NCBI GenBank assembly: GCA_037903475.1
Contig: JBAJFG010000571.1
Location: forward strand, 62,001 to 126,000
Direction: 5' to 3'
DNA: 64,000 nt
Origin: Ancylostoma caninum
Taxonomy: Eukaryota; Nematoda; Chromadorea; Rhabditida; Ancylostomatidae
Made by a program: the position numbers and the translations under genes. Below the pieces are notes generated by a model, which did not search any database, had not been told where the DNA came from, and worked only from the letters and a program-made list of their open reading frames with translations. Shown here one piece after another: positions 45,172 to 59,775 of the stretch (positions within the stretch are counted from its first letter, which is position 1; each line of letters opens with the position of its first letter).

Positions 45172-47961
45172 TCTACTTTATATCTACAGGATTTCATTGT
45201 TGAACATGAAGAGCTGATTATTTTTCTTAAAAAAGGTTCAGAATGATAGGCTGAAACTGTGTTAAAAAGAACCGTACATACTGTAGCGTTATCCGACCAC
45301 ACACACAGCACATTACAGACGATAAATATTTCTCATTTGTTCTGTTGTACGACCAAAACACTTGATGGGTTTATCCAGAAACAAATCATCCCACAATGTG
45401 AATCTGTAGATTTCCACAGAATTTTATTAATAATGACGGTATATGTGATGGTGCCTGATTCCTTGTAACACATTTGAAAATCAATTTACTAACAAGGGAA
45501 AGATAATATTTATCCGTGACATTCCTAAACGAGATAAGAATAAAGGAGCTAGGACTCTGATCCTTCATTTCCGCTAGGCTCCACTACCAAACATTTTACG
45601 AGCAAAATAATCCAAGGGATTGAACCTGATGAGAGTTTCTCTCCTGCAAAGCACGGCTTGTCGAACTGCATGTCCTCGATAATATTTTTTCATTTTTTAA
45701 GAATTCGCTCATATCGGTTGTCCAGGGCGCTGAACACGAATGCGAAATTCATTTAGCACAGTATCTATATTTTTATACTTTTTATGTATTAAGGTGGAAA
45801 TAAAGGCTGTTAAGTTGAACTGCTTTGAAGCAGTTTGTTTTTCTGTAATGGCTTCTTTATTATTTAACAATACGCATACCAGTGAGTGTCAGCTACCGAT
45901 TAACTTTCGTACGACTTTTTTTAGAAGTAAATTTCGATATGCACATGAATGATTCTCCAGGATGATGAGTGATTGGCGTAAAGAGCAGATCTAGAAATGG
46001 GTTATCTAGGACCAGGCTCGAACCTCGATGTCTTTCCTAAACTGATTTAATTTTCCTAATCTGGCCACATACGCGCGGCAGAGACATAAGAAATTTCTTG
46101 CAATAACCTTGCTTCAGGTGGCAGGAAGCCCGGCAACCAGGAAGTGTTCCAGCATGAAAGCTTCACTACGGAGGACTTCTGGCAAATGCGTAGCTCCACC
46201 CAGCAAAAGAAAAACATCGCAAAAACATGTGTGGAAAATACGGTAAGAACGCGTATTCGTTTCACAACTCACGCTTGCACACTAATTTCAATGAGGCGGT
46301 AAATGAGATTAGTCATAAGCCGACGGCTTTGCTTACGTGCGTGCCAAAACGACAACAGGCGTGATATTTCCCTAGGAAAAAACCGTCGTCATCCTGATTA
46401 GTGCTCTATTCACAAGCGGTTTACGCTTTGGTGAATATCAAAACAAAACAGGGATTTATGTGCCAACAAACAGTGGATCACTCAATTTACAAGTTTGTTA
46501 GGAGACGTAAGAATTCTCTACAGGAACTCGTAATTCGATTCCTGATAAAGTGGTTATCAAGGGAGCAGATTATTAGCGTTTAATGCAGGAAACGAACTTA
46601 GGTTTTTACCCTGTACCGTGCAAGATTGTATAATACGAAAGCTCCATAGTTGGGTTTACTGGCAAAATGATTTGTTACTCAAAAAAAAAAACTATTTAGG
46701 GAAGGATATTTCATCAGTCCAACTATTCAAAACAAGTTGACCTTCTTCTTATGCATTTTGCGACGCTGAGCTGAGATCCACGAAAAGATAATCAAGCAAA
46801 ACAATGATAGTTATGGCTACTAGTTATGATATAGAAAACGTAATTCTCGGAGACGCAGGAAGTGAAAGTTGGTTACCTTGCCTAGTTTTGCTCAGTTCTG
46901 CTTTATAAATCCTAGTTCTGATTTCAAATCTGTTTTGGCATTCTTGAATCCGCTCTCTGCGACAATTTATGTGCAATTTTGGTGCTCATGCGAAAACCTT
47001 TATTTTTGCAGGCGTAGGTGGGTCCACCGGGAAAACCTATATACGTCGGTCGTTCTTCAGAGAAGTGGTCATTGTTCTGACATCTCCCCAGTGAATAGTA
47101 GAAAATGGCGAAAATTGAAGAATTTGTAACAATATTCACCAGCCAAGGCTTTTGAGAAGATGCGCTAGTGTAAGAGCTAGCGTAGAGGTAGGTCTTTAGC
47201 TCTTCAGAGAAACACAACTCTTCAGGGATGCTTGAATCATTTTCGGGGTGACGTGTTTGCATTTTTTGTTTATTGCCTTTTCCCTTTCGAGGAACTCCTT
47301 GAGACCGTTCTATTATGTTTTCCGCTCAAAATTAGATCTTTTGAAAGCTTTAGCATTTATAAAATTTTCACCATAGCGATATTTGGAAGCGCTAACACTA
47401 CTGGAATGGTTCTATGAATAAGTGCATGGAGGTTAAATTTCGTTAATTCACCGGCATTAAACGATGACAGAATGATTTAAAAAAATGATTGGAGAGAAGG
47501 TTTCTCTGGGAATAAGAGCAGCGGATGGAGAAGGGCTAGTTATAGTCGCTATGTCCACAACATGGAACGAAATCTGGAGAAATACGGTGATCGACTGAAT
47601 TACTATCGAATTCATCAGGAGGACATATTTCAGAAATTTCTCTCCAAGTGTCGGTACGCAGCTATTTCTCGCCAAGTGTTGGTACGCAACTAAGTACCCT
47701 GTATTGCATGAAATCGTAATTCTAATCGGGTCTTATTTCGCTGCACATCTCCTACTATGTACTATTCAGTGTTATTCGGACCAATATTGCATATTTGAAC
47801 AATGAGAAGCTTGTCTGTGCAATGCTAACCCATATTGCTCACTAGGCACAGCGCAGCACATCAGCACTAAAACTGGGCACAACTCATAATAGAGAAGAGA
47901 TCAAGGAATTTCGAAAACAGATTCGAGATCATCGTCGCATGCTGCATAAGGCAACATAGAT

Positions 47962-48005
47962 ATTAGGTTGAAACATAAGTTTCCGCTGTTTTTGCATCGT
48001 CATTT
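47962..48005 (+). mobile_element. Solo mariner-type terminal repeat
   Basis: TTAGGTTGAAACATAAGTTT and CCGCTGTTTTTGCATCGTC fit the terminal inverted repeat of a mariner subfamily and start next to TA. No matching inverted end or transposase was found nearby, so it is probably a truncated copy. Confidence 0.55.
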
Positions 48006-50168
48006 TCAAAGGCTTCTAATAAATGAATATCTATAAGATTCTGCGCATGTCTAGATACTGGTTCAAAACGCATGATCCGCGAACATCTTTATGCGAGACC
48101 TATTCTTGCGTCTTATTCTGGAAATGTTATTAAGGTTGGAGTGAACCGTTCAAGAATGCAAATTTTGTAACTGCGCTTGCACGGATAATAATTTCACAAT
48201 ATCGTTGCATGAGACTAACCATATTTGGGTGTAGTAATCTCGAGGCCATTCATATTCTCCCTGGTACTTTCACTCCCCATTTTATCGGCGAGCGGTCTCA
48301 GGCACAGGCACCAAACTTGGTAACCCAAAATTTTGATTGTGCCGTTTTTTTCCCTGGAGTTGAAGCGAATTGATAGGTCTTCTTAGCGAGCACTCCGTCA
48401 CTTGAAAACACAGATAAAGCAGTATGGAAAAGGAAGAAAATCCTCACTTATTGGATGTTATATGTAGTTTTGTCAAAGTTGCCCCACCTGTAATTTCTAC
48501 TCTCTGGCGCTGATCGACCAGCAATTTGCAAATATTATATAGTACAAGGAAAAAAGATTGCTCCACAGAAGCAACATTGCTGTTCGATAATTGAATTTGA
48601 GCATTGATATTACCTTTTGTGGTGAGAGAGCAGGTCTCACGTATACGATATTTTTTTTTAATTAATTTTTTTTCACAGCACTTAGAAGCGGTTAGAGATG
48701 TTCTCTTCTGACTTTTCTGCGCTTCGTTTTTCCGTACTACTGGAAACCTTCACAAAAAGCTGAATTTCAGCGTTTTCTGAAGGTTCGCAATAAAATGAAA
48801 AAAGTGTAAAGAGCGACTAAGGTCTAAAATGTCTCAACCGTTCTTTCTTGACAAGCAACCTAATAGGAGAAAACAGGGTTAGGACAGGGAGAGAAAACAA
48901 CAAACAGAAACAATCAACAGGGATAGACCACACCCCTTTCGTTCTTCGAACAACAACAGAAGGCATCTGTGGTTTTTGGTAAATATGAGCTAACAGATGT
49001 GGTCCATACTTCCAGGAACTAAGTGAAAACGTTTGGTACAAATGTTCTCGTACACTCACAACGTAGGGAAGAGTCCCTGGGTCTCGTGAGAATTGTGAGT
49101 GTTTTGAAAACCATGTACTTTAAACGGGTTCCTCTTTTCCAGGAAGCCAGTTTACAGTGAATCCGAGCAAAATTTGCTTCCAGAAGACTATTCTCAGCGT
49201 ACAGCCTTCCAAGTCCACACTTAAAATTGAGGTATATGTTCCAGGTGGAAGCAAAAAAGAAGCCAAACAGCTTACGTAAAGAAAATGAGGCGTTCGCATT
49301 GAATTCATTGAATTACGCCCTATACGAGGTGTTGTTCGTACACTCTTAGTCAGAGTGGGAAATAGAATTCACACGTTGTGCGATTGGAACTTCAGGTACG
49401 TACATGTTTTCACACATCCCAATCTTCCAAAAAAAGAAAAAGAAAAAAGAAAATAGGAAAGAGATAAGCAAATAACTACAGATCGTGTGAAGTTCCGGGA
49501 TTTTCCAACTCAGCGTACATTCCGCAGTGTAAAAGAAAGTATGTGTTATGACTTATGAGTTTTATTGATTTAATGCTCATCGGTTGCACATGTGAATATT
49601 ATTTTTTTCCTTTCAAGAAGGAAAATAACATTGAAAACAGGGACAGGATGGTTGTTTGAGATATCAGGCCAGTATAAAGAAATAGACACATAAACGGCAT
49701 TCACGTCAAACAATGAATATAAAAGCAAGTGGAGTTCATTAATCGAGTCATTCAAAGAATAAATCTCACCTCTCATGCCATTCAGGTGTCCAGAAAGAGT
49801 CAGCGTGCTCTGGTTGGCTTCCTGAAAATTAGCTAGAATACAAAAGCCATAAAAATGAGCTGGAAATTGGGATCCAACACGAAGTCAACGGCACAAATTG
49901 GGAGAGAAGATGAGCAGCAGTTTCTTCACGGGCACCTTGCAATTACTACGGAGTAAAATGCTATCATCTTTTTCTATTTAGAAAGTAGTCGTGAATATTT
50001 TATTAGGTTTTTGGGAGCAAATGCAACACTATGGATAACAAAGCGACTCAAGGTAGGAACAGTTCCCGTAGTAAAGGGTATACTAGTACTATGCGAGGAA
50101 TCCTCAAAAACCAGAAGAAGTCCCAAGAGGTCTCTAAGATTTCGCGCGAGGAAACCGCCGCTGCTATA

Positions 50169-50194
50169 CATTTATTTATTTATTTATTTATTTA
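50169..50194. repeat. (TTTA)n microsatellite
   Basis: About six TTTA/ATTT tetramers in a row. Confidence 0.9.
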
Positions 50195-53100
50195 ATTGCT
50201 CAAATACAACGTCTAAAACAGTCGTGAAAAAAAAAACAAACATAACAAATAAAACAAACATGAACCTGAGTACAAAATTAAGGAAACCTATGACCTGAGT
50301 AAAATTTTTGCCCTTCTCCGTTTGAAGGAGGCGAAATATCTGATGACCCCAGTGGTCTAAATCAAACGTACAAAAGGCGAGCCGGCTTTAATGGTAAAGA
50401 ACTCTAGCCGTGGTTTTAGGTCGCTGAAAGCAAATTCTCATTCCCCGGCGGGTGATTAACGGGGCTAACTTGAAAAAATGAAAAAAAAAATTAACTCCGG
50501 ACTTTCCACCTAATAACTTATGTACCATGCAAACATCATGGAGCTCCCTCTTCATGGAACATCATGGAGCTCGACTCTAGGCTAGAATATTTATTCCTGC
50601 ATGCCTACGTAGTACGAGTTCACAGAGACATAGAATATGAAAAGAAAAGGGTTCGGCGATAGTTGAAAAATAAAAAAAAATGTTTTCAAACAACGGATGA
50701 AGACAATGAACACTTACTTTTCCCTACCTACGGTTAGACTTCGTGGAATGCCATAGATTTTCCCTAACTTTAGGCATGAATCCTTGCAAAAAGTATTTCG
50801 GAGGTAGAACTCCAATTCAGTAGGATACGTAGACAACACTGACACAGGATGATCTGACTGACCATTGGTCCAGTGCTAACGAGCAGCAAATGGGATGAGG
50901 CGATCAGAGACCACCGCATCACGCGCAAAAGAACAGCTAGAGAATGAGAAGCATAGGGATTTCAAGACACACACCCCGTCTCTGGATCCCTTTCGGAATA
51001 CTATTAGATGTTTAGATGAAAGGAATCGTCAGAAATTACGTACTACAATGGTTTCAGCGATCTCCCATGAATAACTACCGAGAAGCCCGCATTTAAGCTC
51101 CTTTTTTTAAGGAGCCTGTGAGCAGAGCCAAAGTGAAAGAACGGGCCTTCCGCAGGAGGCACTCTTAAACTGATCATCCCTGAAGCGAACCTCTATTGAG
51201 TGGCAGCATTTGTGTTTTCTAGGCAACAATTCAGGAACAGACTTTTAGGACTATGGCAAAAATGAGGTGCAAAAAATGAGAACTACAATGACAACTACGA
51301 GAAGGCTAAAAATCCGCGTCACAAGACAAGCCTTTCAGACGTAGTCAGGCGTAGAGACGTCGGGACAAAAACCAGCTAACAGCACAATGGCAGCTTCCGA
51401 TTTCCGATCTGCCGGAAGCATTTGCTTCGTCTGTCTTATTCTTCTTCCCAGCTTTTTCCTAAATTATAAGTTCTTATCGTCTAGCTCTTCATTTGGGCAA
51501 GGACTTAGTTGATGTAATATAGTGCTTGAATAAGTTATTGGCATAATGCACAGGGTTCTTCAGAGGTGCACTAGGGACTGAAATGATAACAGAATGACAC
51601 TGGGTTGGGAAAACTTTGGAAGATAATCGTCGAAGCTCACCAACTTCAGAGAAAGCAGAAGATGCCATGAGTTATAGCTCAGGATACGGCTATCAATGGC
51701 TACTGATGCACCATTTTCCACTCAGAATTTACATTCTCATAAACTTTACATAACATATAAAAGTGTGCAAATTTCTGGACTGATGTCCACATCATATCCT
51801 TCAATCAGTGCTGGACGCAGATGCAGAAAATGGGCGGGAGGGGGGGGCGTGGCAAAGAAGTGGGGTCTCCTCCGCTTTGGGGACACAGATGGACAATAAA
51901 ATTAACAAAAATATTTTTCTAAAAATGAATAATTGATGAAAATTGTTTCAGAGATAATAAGAGAAATGAGCAATTAAAAACAAACCATACGAGATTTTTT
52001 ATTGTAAAGTAATTTCGAAAATTGGTGCCTTTCCCGCCCCCTCCGCCATCCATCCTTCATCCGCCACTGCCTTCAATGACTAGGAGCAAAGGGCTATGTT
52101 TTCTTGATAGTGCTGATCGTATGTTTTTCACCTGGGAACTTGCGTCACATCGTGCTCTCCTCACTTCCTAGAGATACCATTTCATCTCAAATTTTTTTCT
52201 GGATTTTCACACGAAAAAAATCTTCGGGAAATATTGACCGCATGCTTTCGTGCGGAAGTGAACAGAAACCCATTTTTCAGCCCCATCTTTGGTGGAGTTT
52301 TTGTGCGGGATCGAGGGAAGAGTACGAAAAGAGAGTAAGTTCTCCGACGTGCACTATTTTGGTAGTAAGGGAAGAGTAGTAAGTTTTCCGACGTGCACTA
52401 TTTCGGTGTCAGCACTTCGCAGGCGCAGGGAAATTTGTACCTTTGTTTAAAACTATCAGGGGATGCACTACTAGCAGAGAAAGCATCGCCTAAAAGGCTA
52501 TCAGATGAGCTTCCAGAATGCTGAAAGCAAGAGGGTACACAGGATAGAAAACACTCGCCCGACTCTACCCAAGCTACGTATCTCCGTGAAAAGGAGATGC
52601 AAAACAGGTTTCCTTTCTAGGAATTATCGATGCCATTTTGATCACCGCCTCCTGAGATTCTCAATTGAAAACCTCAAGGCGATTCTGAGCTGGGACAGTA
52701 GCATTTGCGCAGCACAGAGACGGCGCTGATGTGTGAGGACTCCACTGAACTTGAAGTACTACGTAGAAAAGAGGATCAAGAGAGAAAGAGAGAGAAAAAG
52801 GAAGGAAAGAGAAGCGAGAGCTGCAGGAAACAAAATAGAGATTGAAACGTGAAGTGGTGGTGAGCACGTGATGTTTTCATGAGACGTGGTCAAACTACTT
52901 TTTACTTGTGGTTAACCTTTTTACATACGTGTTAGCTTATTTAAGACAAAGAGTCTTCTCCTTCTCGAGTAGAGCAGCCAGAAAGAGGAAAAAAGGACAA
53001 GACGTGAAAAAATAAAGAGAAAAACCAAAGGTTGAGAAGAAATCTAGCTTTGAAGCCCATCCAGAGGTGCTTTGAAACAAGGAACTGAAAACCATCAATG

Positions 53101-54929
53101 GTGTTGGTAGATGCACCCAGCGGGCAAAGTTTTTTTTAGTTGAAGCTCTAAATTTCGAGGTTTTTTCGACATTCACTAAGCTTTCAGAATGCTTATCGGA
53201 TTTTCCCAGTGAATCGTTCAGGACGCTACGCATTCACGTGCTGCAGGAAGTCGGAAAAAGTAGTGCAGCGGATGTGGAAAGGAAAATCAGCAGAAGTGCA
53301 GCAAGCTCGGAAGCGAGGGGACGGGGGGGGGGAGGGGGGAAAGGGGAGGACGAAAAACGTCTGTAAGAAGTTGCCGTACACGTCAGCTGACCCGCTACAC
53401 TACTCTTCCTTGATGACGTGTCTCTGGACTGAATTATTCATGCGTTCAGGGGAGAAGCGGGAACATTGCAGTCAGGTGTAACCTGTACCTACGTTTTGTG
53501 CTCATTTTAACTAGTTTTGTTTCTTAAAATAGTAAGGGAGTGAAAGTCTGGAAATGAATAAAATCAATAATTTGAGTGTTCCGCGACAAATAGGTTTCCT
53601 ATAGGTTTTCTATCATATTCAAGAAACAGGTCAACAGGACTGGACTTAGTGGCAAAAAATCTGAAAGTCACCTGTTTAAGTAGATCTGACAACACAGTGA
53701 AAATTTCGGGCAAACAATGAAAGAAAAACAGAATCCAACTATAGAAAACAAGTTTTCGCCCTCGCTAACATGGGTTCTCTTAGCAAAGGACCCTAGCCAT
53801 GTCCTTTCGTGCTCTAGCAGGGGCTGCCAGCTGTCATGGGTTCCTGAAGAATCTTATTCATTCATGCTATGCTGTTATGAATTGCTGTCATTCACAGGGG
53901 AGGCAGTTCATCAGAAAAAGTACGAGTTTACGATGAGTGAGCGGACTTCACGCACTTTTTTCTGGGACATCGTCGATCTCACGATTATAAACACCTCGTG
54001 CAAAACGTCGAAAAGGTAGTAAAAATAGCCACTACTTTTGGAACTGCTCAACACAGGTACAAACTAAAAAGAGAAGCTCTGCAAAGGTTGGAGCCAAGTT
54101 AATGAACGACCTTGATCACGTGCAACAACGGCAACTCATTTAATTTGCAATCTTCCGCATAAATGAGCCGAGCTTTGCGCTTGTGTTGAAATTGCGATGG
54201 CTGACGCTGACGAGGAGCCAGGAAAGTCAATCAAAGGTCATTAGGAAATCTCGCATAGTTAACCACTGGTGGCTCGGATTAATTCTGGATAGATTTGTCT
54301 GAAAAATGCGAGTACATAGTTCAATCGAGGATTCGTGACCCATGGTGCATCTACGGACTCCTGGTGCAAAGCGTTGCTTTTGTGGGCTTTCAAGCATGTG
54401 TGGAAAGCATCTCAGTGAATGCTCTCTAAAGTGCATGTTACAACCATGAATTGGCGCATGGACTGTGCGGGCTTGATCCTAACATATACCACACATTCAA
54501 ATCATCAGTTTCGAGGGCGATTCAGTGAAACTATAGATCCCTAGAACTAAATTTATGTGCAGATCACAGTTCTTCATTAATAGAGCAGGTTCCGATTATT
54601 TAGCACTAAGCAGACTGAAGACAAGCCCGGATAATAATTTATCATTCACTAGAATTCTCGAGGACTATATAACATGATGATTGCTTCCTAGGTGATTATG
54701 TAAATGTACACATTTGTAACAGTAATTGTATCCTTGTACTGATAGCATGAGACGTCTCATGTCAACAATAAACAAACAATGAACATCCGAACAGACTATA
54801 GCAGCCATCAACTAATCAACTGTAGGATTTGTTAGGATTCTAGAACGTTCCCTAGGAGGGGAGAGGGATTCAACGAGCACCTCTCGGCAAATTTACACGA
54901 AATCGTACATACAGTTCTGCTCAGACAAT

Positions 54930-55200
54930 TTTTCGGAAGGACCGCAGCAGAGAACCAGAAGAACCGACAGTTCACCTGCGGTCCTTCCGGTTTCGTGCTG
55001 CATTTCTTCCGAATAGCTGCTGCGGTCGTTCCGAATAGCCGCTGCGGTTCTTCCGAATAGCTGCTGCGGTCCTTCCACATCATCCCCTACACAATTCTAT
55101 TCTGCTGCGGTCCTCCCGAAAGTTTTTATCCCTGCGTCTCTCGCTTCTTAACCACATGAGCGCCATCTCATTCTGCTGCGGTCCTTCTGACAATTTGTCT
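54930..55200. repeat. 24-bp tandem repeat with scattered monomers
   Basis: GCTGCGGTCCTTCCGAATA-like units occur in tandem at about 55014-55076, with single copies around 54945, 54980, 55100 and 55175. On the minus strand it reads as a repeated KDRSSYSEEP / GPQQLFGRTAAA pattern. A coding role is not supported because the frame has no recognisable context. Confidence 0.7.
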
Positions 55201-56511
55201 GAGTGACCACTCCTGGCCATTCCACTGATGCAAAAACCTCATGAATGATTCTAAGGTTGGACAGCCTATTCAAGCAAATGGGAACAGGGTTGTGGTAAGC
55301 TTTTCCTACATACATAGGTGGTAGAAGAGCTTCGACACCGCGAACACGTCATTTTTCGTGATTTTTGCATCTTCAGTCTTCTTAAGTCTAGAGACCAGTT
55401 AAGATACCATTTATACAGATCTGTATGTTTCGGATCGAATAATGCATTGGATATACATGAATCGAAAATTCGGTCTTGAATAAATTGAAAATTTGGATTT
55501 CGGAAAAAGCGGAGGGAGTACAATCTATGGGGAGTGATAAGAAAAGATTGAGTATTCTTTTATCTGAACTTCCAAAGTAGTTGGATCGCGTTTTAAACTA
55601 ACAAATGAACTGAGTATTTTAGGGGAAATAGTGACATTCAATTCAAAGGTTCGTAAGAATTTAATAAAACCGAGATCAAACGACAGTGAGCATGAAGTGA
55701 ATTTAGCTAGTCAAAAATGTGCAATAGAATCACAAAAACATATTTTAGGGGGTTATTTAGATATTTTAGGGCGTTATCCGAAATCGATCAACAGCACTCA
55801 GCTTATTAACTGCTTCATTACCAAAATAAAATCCAATCAGCGACGTTAACGATAAAAGAGAATACGAATCGAGTGTATAGATATGACAGGGATTATGCAG
55901 TAAGCAAAATGTGCGCGCAAAAAGATGTGAGCAGGCTGGTTACACTGGTCCCAACTGACGAGATGTCCTTCAGTCCAACACTGAACTCTTGCAGAACCAT
56001 TGAGACTATTCTTCCCGCGTGATCACGTGCAACGGATGAATGATGTGAGGCTCAAAGAAGCTAGAAATACTATTTATTTTCTTCGATTTAATTACAAAGC
56101 ACCAACAAGTTATTGGATTTTTATTCGGTCCTAAACAAATCACACATGCTGCTAGCCGTTGTTGGCGGTAGGATTATGCTCCGACATTTCAAAGAATGTG
56201 AGGGCAGTCTCTGCTGCAAATTCGATTTGTGTGTGTCCTATTCCTGGACTTGCGAAAAGTCGCCGAAAAAAATTGTCAAATCCATACACAGCATTGCGTT
56301 GCATTCGCGCTGATTGCTAACGTTCTGAATTCAATATATGGGCAAACAGTTTTTTTATTTGAACTTCTGCACAAAGTTGGCGCAGCCAAATATATTACGT
56401 GAACGCACGTTGAAACACTAGTGGCTATGAAATTTTTTTTTTGTTTAAGCAGTGACTTTGTAAAAAATGCAAGTTTTTTGTTTCGTTCGTGGAAAAATGT
56501 GTATAAATAAT

Positions 56512-56666
56512 GGGTTGGGCAAAAAGTTCGTACGGTTTTTCAGGGGTACTGCATGTTCTTTTGCGGATCGAATTAGTTGAACTTACTGATATGCTGTCGA
56601 ACGAAGTTTGATTTCGTGTAAAAAATCAAGATGAAAAAAAACCGCACGACCTTATTGCTTAAACCA
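56512..56666. mobile_element. About 155-bp mariner-derived MITE
   Basis: GGGTTGGGCAAAAAGTTCGT then ACGGTTTTT at the left is matched by the inverse of AAAAACCGCACGACCTTATT then GCTTAAACC at the right. The GGCAAAAAGTTCGTnCGG signature is typical of mariner terminal repeats. No coding capacity. Confidence 0.8.
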
Positions 56667-59136
56667 ATACATAAATTGGGGGAAAATACTGAACTCAGGC
56701 ATAAGAATTGGATAGGTTCAGTAGCCAGTTAAGAAACCAGAGGTTATTGCTCGATGAAACAAGAAACACTCCTGAAAAAGCAAGTTCTACGAGGAATGAT
56801 GCCGGTGAGCATTACAATGCCCAATATACACATAGAATTCTTTCTTCGACAAGAAAAAAAAACTTTGAACTTCACTGCACCATCGTGAAGTAAGTGATCA
56901 CCCGAAAAACATATGACGCAAGAAAAAGAACTAGGAACCACTCAAAATTCTGGTGGGCGAGAAAGGAAGACCTTAGTGTGAGATGTTTTGCAGCTTCAAC
57001 TTATGGGGCCTCTTCATTGGAGAAATGAATAGAAAATGACTCAAATTGTTCAATTACACAGATTTTAATGGGTTTGGGAAACTTTGGACTCAGAGACAAG
57101 AGAACTCCTCACAAAAAGGCGAGCATCTAAGTCGATCGTCCCTTTACGAACCAAATTCAAAAACTGCTGTTAGGATCTTGAATTTAGATTGCAGTTCCAA
57201 ATGATGTCTTTGTTGGCACTCCTTACCAGATCAGTAAATTTTTCCGGTGACGACTAAGCAGTAGGTATTTAGAAAATGTAAATGCGCGGTTTCTGTAGGG
57301 ATAACGGGCTTTTCTATGGACATATTAAATTTCAGTACATGAATCTGACCCAAAACACAACCTAATATTAACAAAGAGTCATCGTATGCAAAGTGCTGGC
57401 GGCCGAATTCAATGACTCATCAAGAGTCTTGACCACTACAGACTATTGTTTGAAGATTGAAGGCACTTTCAGCAAAAAATGATCAGTTCTCGTCGATCAG
57501 ACGGCAAAACTCACATCATTTCAAACTGTTCTTTCCGTTCACCTAAAACATATCAACGCTTTGACATGAATCTGACCCAAAAGTGGTGTAGGTAGCAGAT
57601 GTTTCAGGCTGCCAGCACACATGAAAAAAAAATTGCATGACATCGCAACCACAGGGAAAACCGTGTGAACTACCACCACCTGCCCTGGAACTTTCGCACG
57701 CACCTAATAATGTGCATCCACATTTCTTGCACTTTCTATACCAATAATGGATGGGGATCCGTCGTTTTATTATAAGATCACCACAGATGCAGAACTATGT
57801 AGTGAAGCGTGCTATGAGACAAGTGTCCTTGCCAACAAATAACATTTGGTACTATATAGTAACCATGTTTGAGAGAGGGGTACAGGGGTACAAAAATGAA
57901 TGCAACTTGGCCATAAAAGGAAAAGGAGATTGCCTTCGAATTGGAACAGAGCTATGTCAATACTCTTAAAAGCCTAGACGGAAGTGTTGCAGTGACGTAA
58001 CTCCAGCAATAATTAAATGTCTAATGCAGCTAGATCTATTATTAGTTAGGGCTAGCCGAAAGCGGGTTTTATGCACTCTTTGCTGTTCATTACATGTGCG
58101 GACGGTAAAATTATGATCAATGCAATCCATCAATGCAATCCAAATCCATGTTGAAGAAGAACTAGATGTGTAAATGGGATCCGGAAAGAAGCAGTAGAAA
58201 GATAGGATTTGCATGAAATAAGCCTTTAAGAGAGCCTCTCTTCGACTCAAGAGTACTATTCTCATAAAAGTTTGTTTCCCACGTCCGGAGAACAAAACAT
58301 GTGGCGCTCAAGGACGGCTTAAGGGCTGGGCCAAGAACACTTCAAGACAAGACGGAGAGGAACTTTAGAGAGCTGTTTGGTGATCTTAGAGTGGCCGGAA
58401 GAAGCGACGACGTTGTGAGCCACTCTGATCCTTGCCGCCAGATGCCGTCATAATGCGATTGCTAGAATATATAATAAGATTCGTGACGATGCGCTACGAC
58501 ATACTACTTAGCAGACATGTTCTTATGCAGCGGTGGTGGGCAAAACTGGAGGAAATGAGAAAAGTTGAGAAAAAAGCGCTATTCGCCTAACCCTAGCTAT
58601 TCATCCTGAGAAATGGATAAAAAAAGCAAGAGTAGATATGGAAACTACTCGGACTGGAGCTCTTCCTGAAATGGTGTCGTTTGTCCTTCTCTTTGCCTTC
58701 CCCCTTATCCCACCAATGCATTCGGACACGTCTGATTGCCCGTTACGCAGTTCACAAGGAATTTGCGAATTTTTCCATCTATGGTGCGCTTAAACTTCCA
58801 TCATTCACTTTAGTTAAATGCAAGGCTGGCCCTGAGTCCTTTACAAGAATGTTTATGAAAGAAATCGAACTAACACAATAACCATAATAAATAATTTACA
58901 GAAGCGACCTAATAAATAGCAGTGACCACCAACTAATGAAATGAAATGATCAAATTCCATAGGGGATAGGTTGTGGTAGAGATGTCGATTTTAACAAAAC
59001 CTCAGATTATTGCAAGGAATGAATCCTATTGGCACCTGTGAAAATTTATGATGTTTCATTTCGTAGGTTAATGAACGAATTGTCGAAAGGATGTACAGGT
59101 TCATCAGTAATCTCAAACGTGCGAATTTTTAGTAAA
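56667..59136. other. No supported gene
   Basis: Short unrelated open frames only. The phrase CATGAATCTGACCCAAAA occurs twice (near 57340 and 57566), hinting at an old duplication. No splice-consistent gene or RNA was recognised. Confidence 0.5.
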
Positions 59137-59775
59137 CGGAAGAGCAAGAGATGTTGTTTCCAGAGCTATAGAGCAAAATCTCTGCCGCTATGAGATGGTG
59201 TGGGGCTGACACGAGACGCTCCATTATTGAGGTAATTTGATCCTCTTTGCTTGACGTTGGCACACGTATTCAAATGAATGACGAAAAAAAGCAGGCCAAT
59301 AATGCATCGATTGCTCTCATTGTCACAGATTCAAGTATATATAATGTATGTGGATTGGGAGAATATAATGGCATCGTTTGCAGCGCGACGAATAAGACTA
59401 TCAAGTTCCTTAAGGGCAATTTATACTGCATGCGTGCGACTGACGCGCGTGCGTCTAAATGATGAAGAATAGAGCCTAGTCGCACTGCAGTCGCATCCCA
59501 GTCGCAGCTGAGACGCACGCGTTTACGGCCTCGCGGCATCAGAGCGTTCATTTCATTGAAAATGTACGAGCCGTGTTGACCGGTCTTCGTGGAAAATCCC
59601 TCACAAATGGATGCGTGCGACTGAAGCGCGACGGGCGCACGCATCTAGTGTAAATTTCCCTTTAATCTTCGAGAAATCTTCCAGGACTTGTGCAAAGAAG
59701 TTTCGGATATTGCGACGTCTGCCCCGAACTTGCAGAGACTGTAACTCTAAAAAGATAAGATTTGTCTTCACATGT
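59137..59775. repeat. Long direct repeat, copy A, split by a MITE
   Basis: 59137-59412 plus 59661-59775 match 63017-63422 in order and orientation (for example GGAAGAGCAAGAGATG, ATAATGCATCGATTGCTCTC, TGGATTGGGAGAATATAATG, GTTTCGGATATTGCGACGTC, TTGTCTTCACATGTG). The 247-bp MITE at 59414-59660 interrupts this copy and is absent from copy B. Confidence 0.9.
59414..59660. mobile_element. 247-bp MITE, copy 2 (nested)
   Basis: It has the same length and order as 17018-17264: GGGCAATTTATACTGCATGC at left, GTGTTGACCGGTCTTC in the middle, AGTGTAAATTTCCC at right. The flanking bases read TTA on both sides if the terminal A/T is included in the element, giving a 3-bp duplication. Confidence 0.9.

Larger units (their letters stand above)
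45172..54929. other. No supported gene; scattered simple repeats
   Basis: Apart from a mariner-type terminal repeat (47962-48005), TTTA repeats (about 50169-50194), G-runs near 51841 and 53324 and a short direct duplication near 52320-52410 (CTCCGACGTGCACTATTTTG and its near copy), I see nothing definable. A B-box-like GGTTCGAGCCT on the minus strand near 46015 is not part of a tRNA. Confidence 0.5.

Noticed and set aside
46000..46080. tRNA-like B box (GGTTCGAGCCT) on the minus strand
   Set aside because: No acceptor stem, anticodon arm or proper A box could be fitted.
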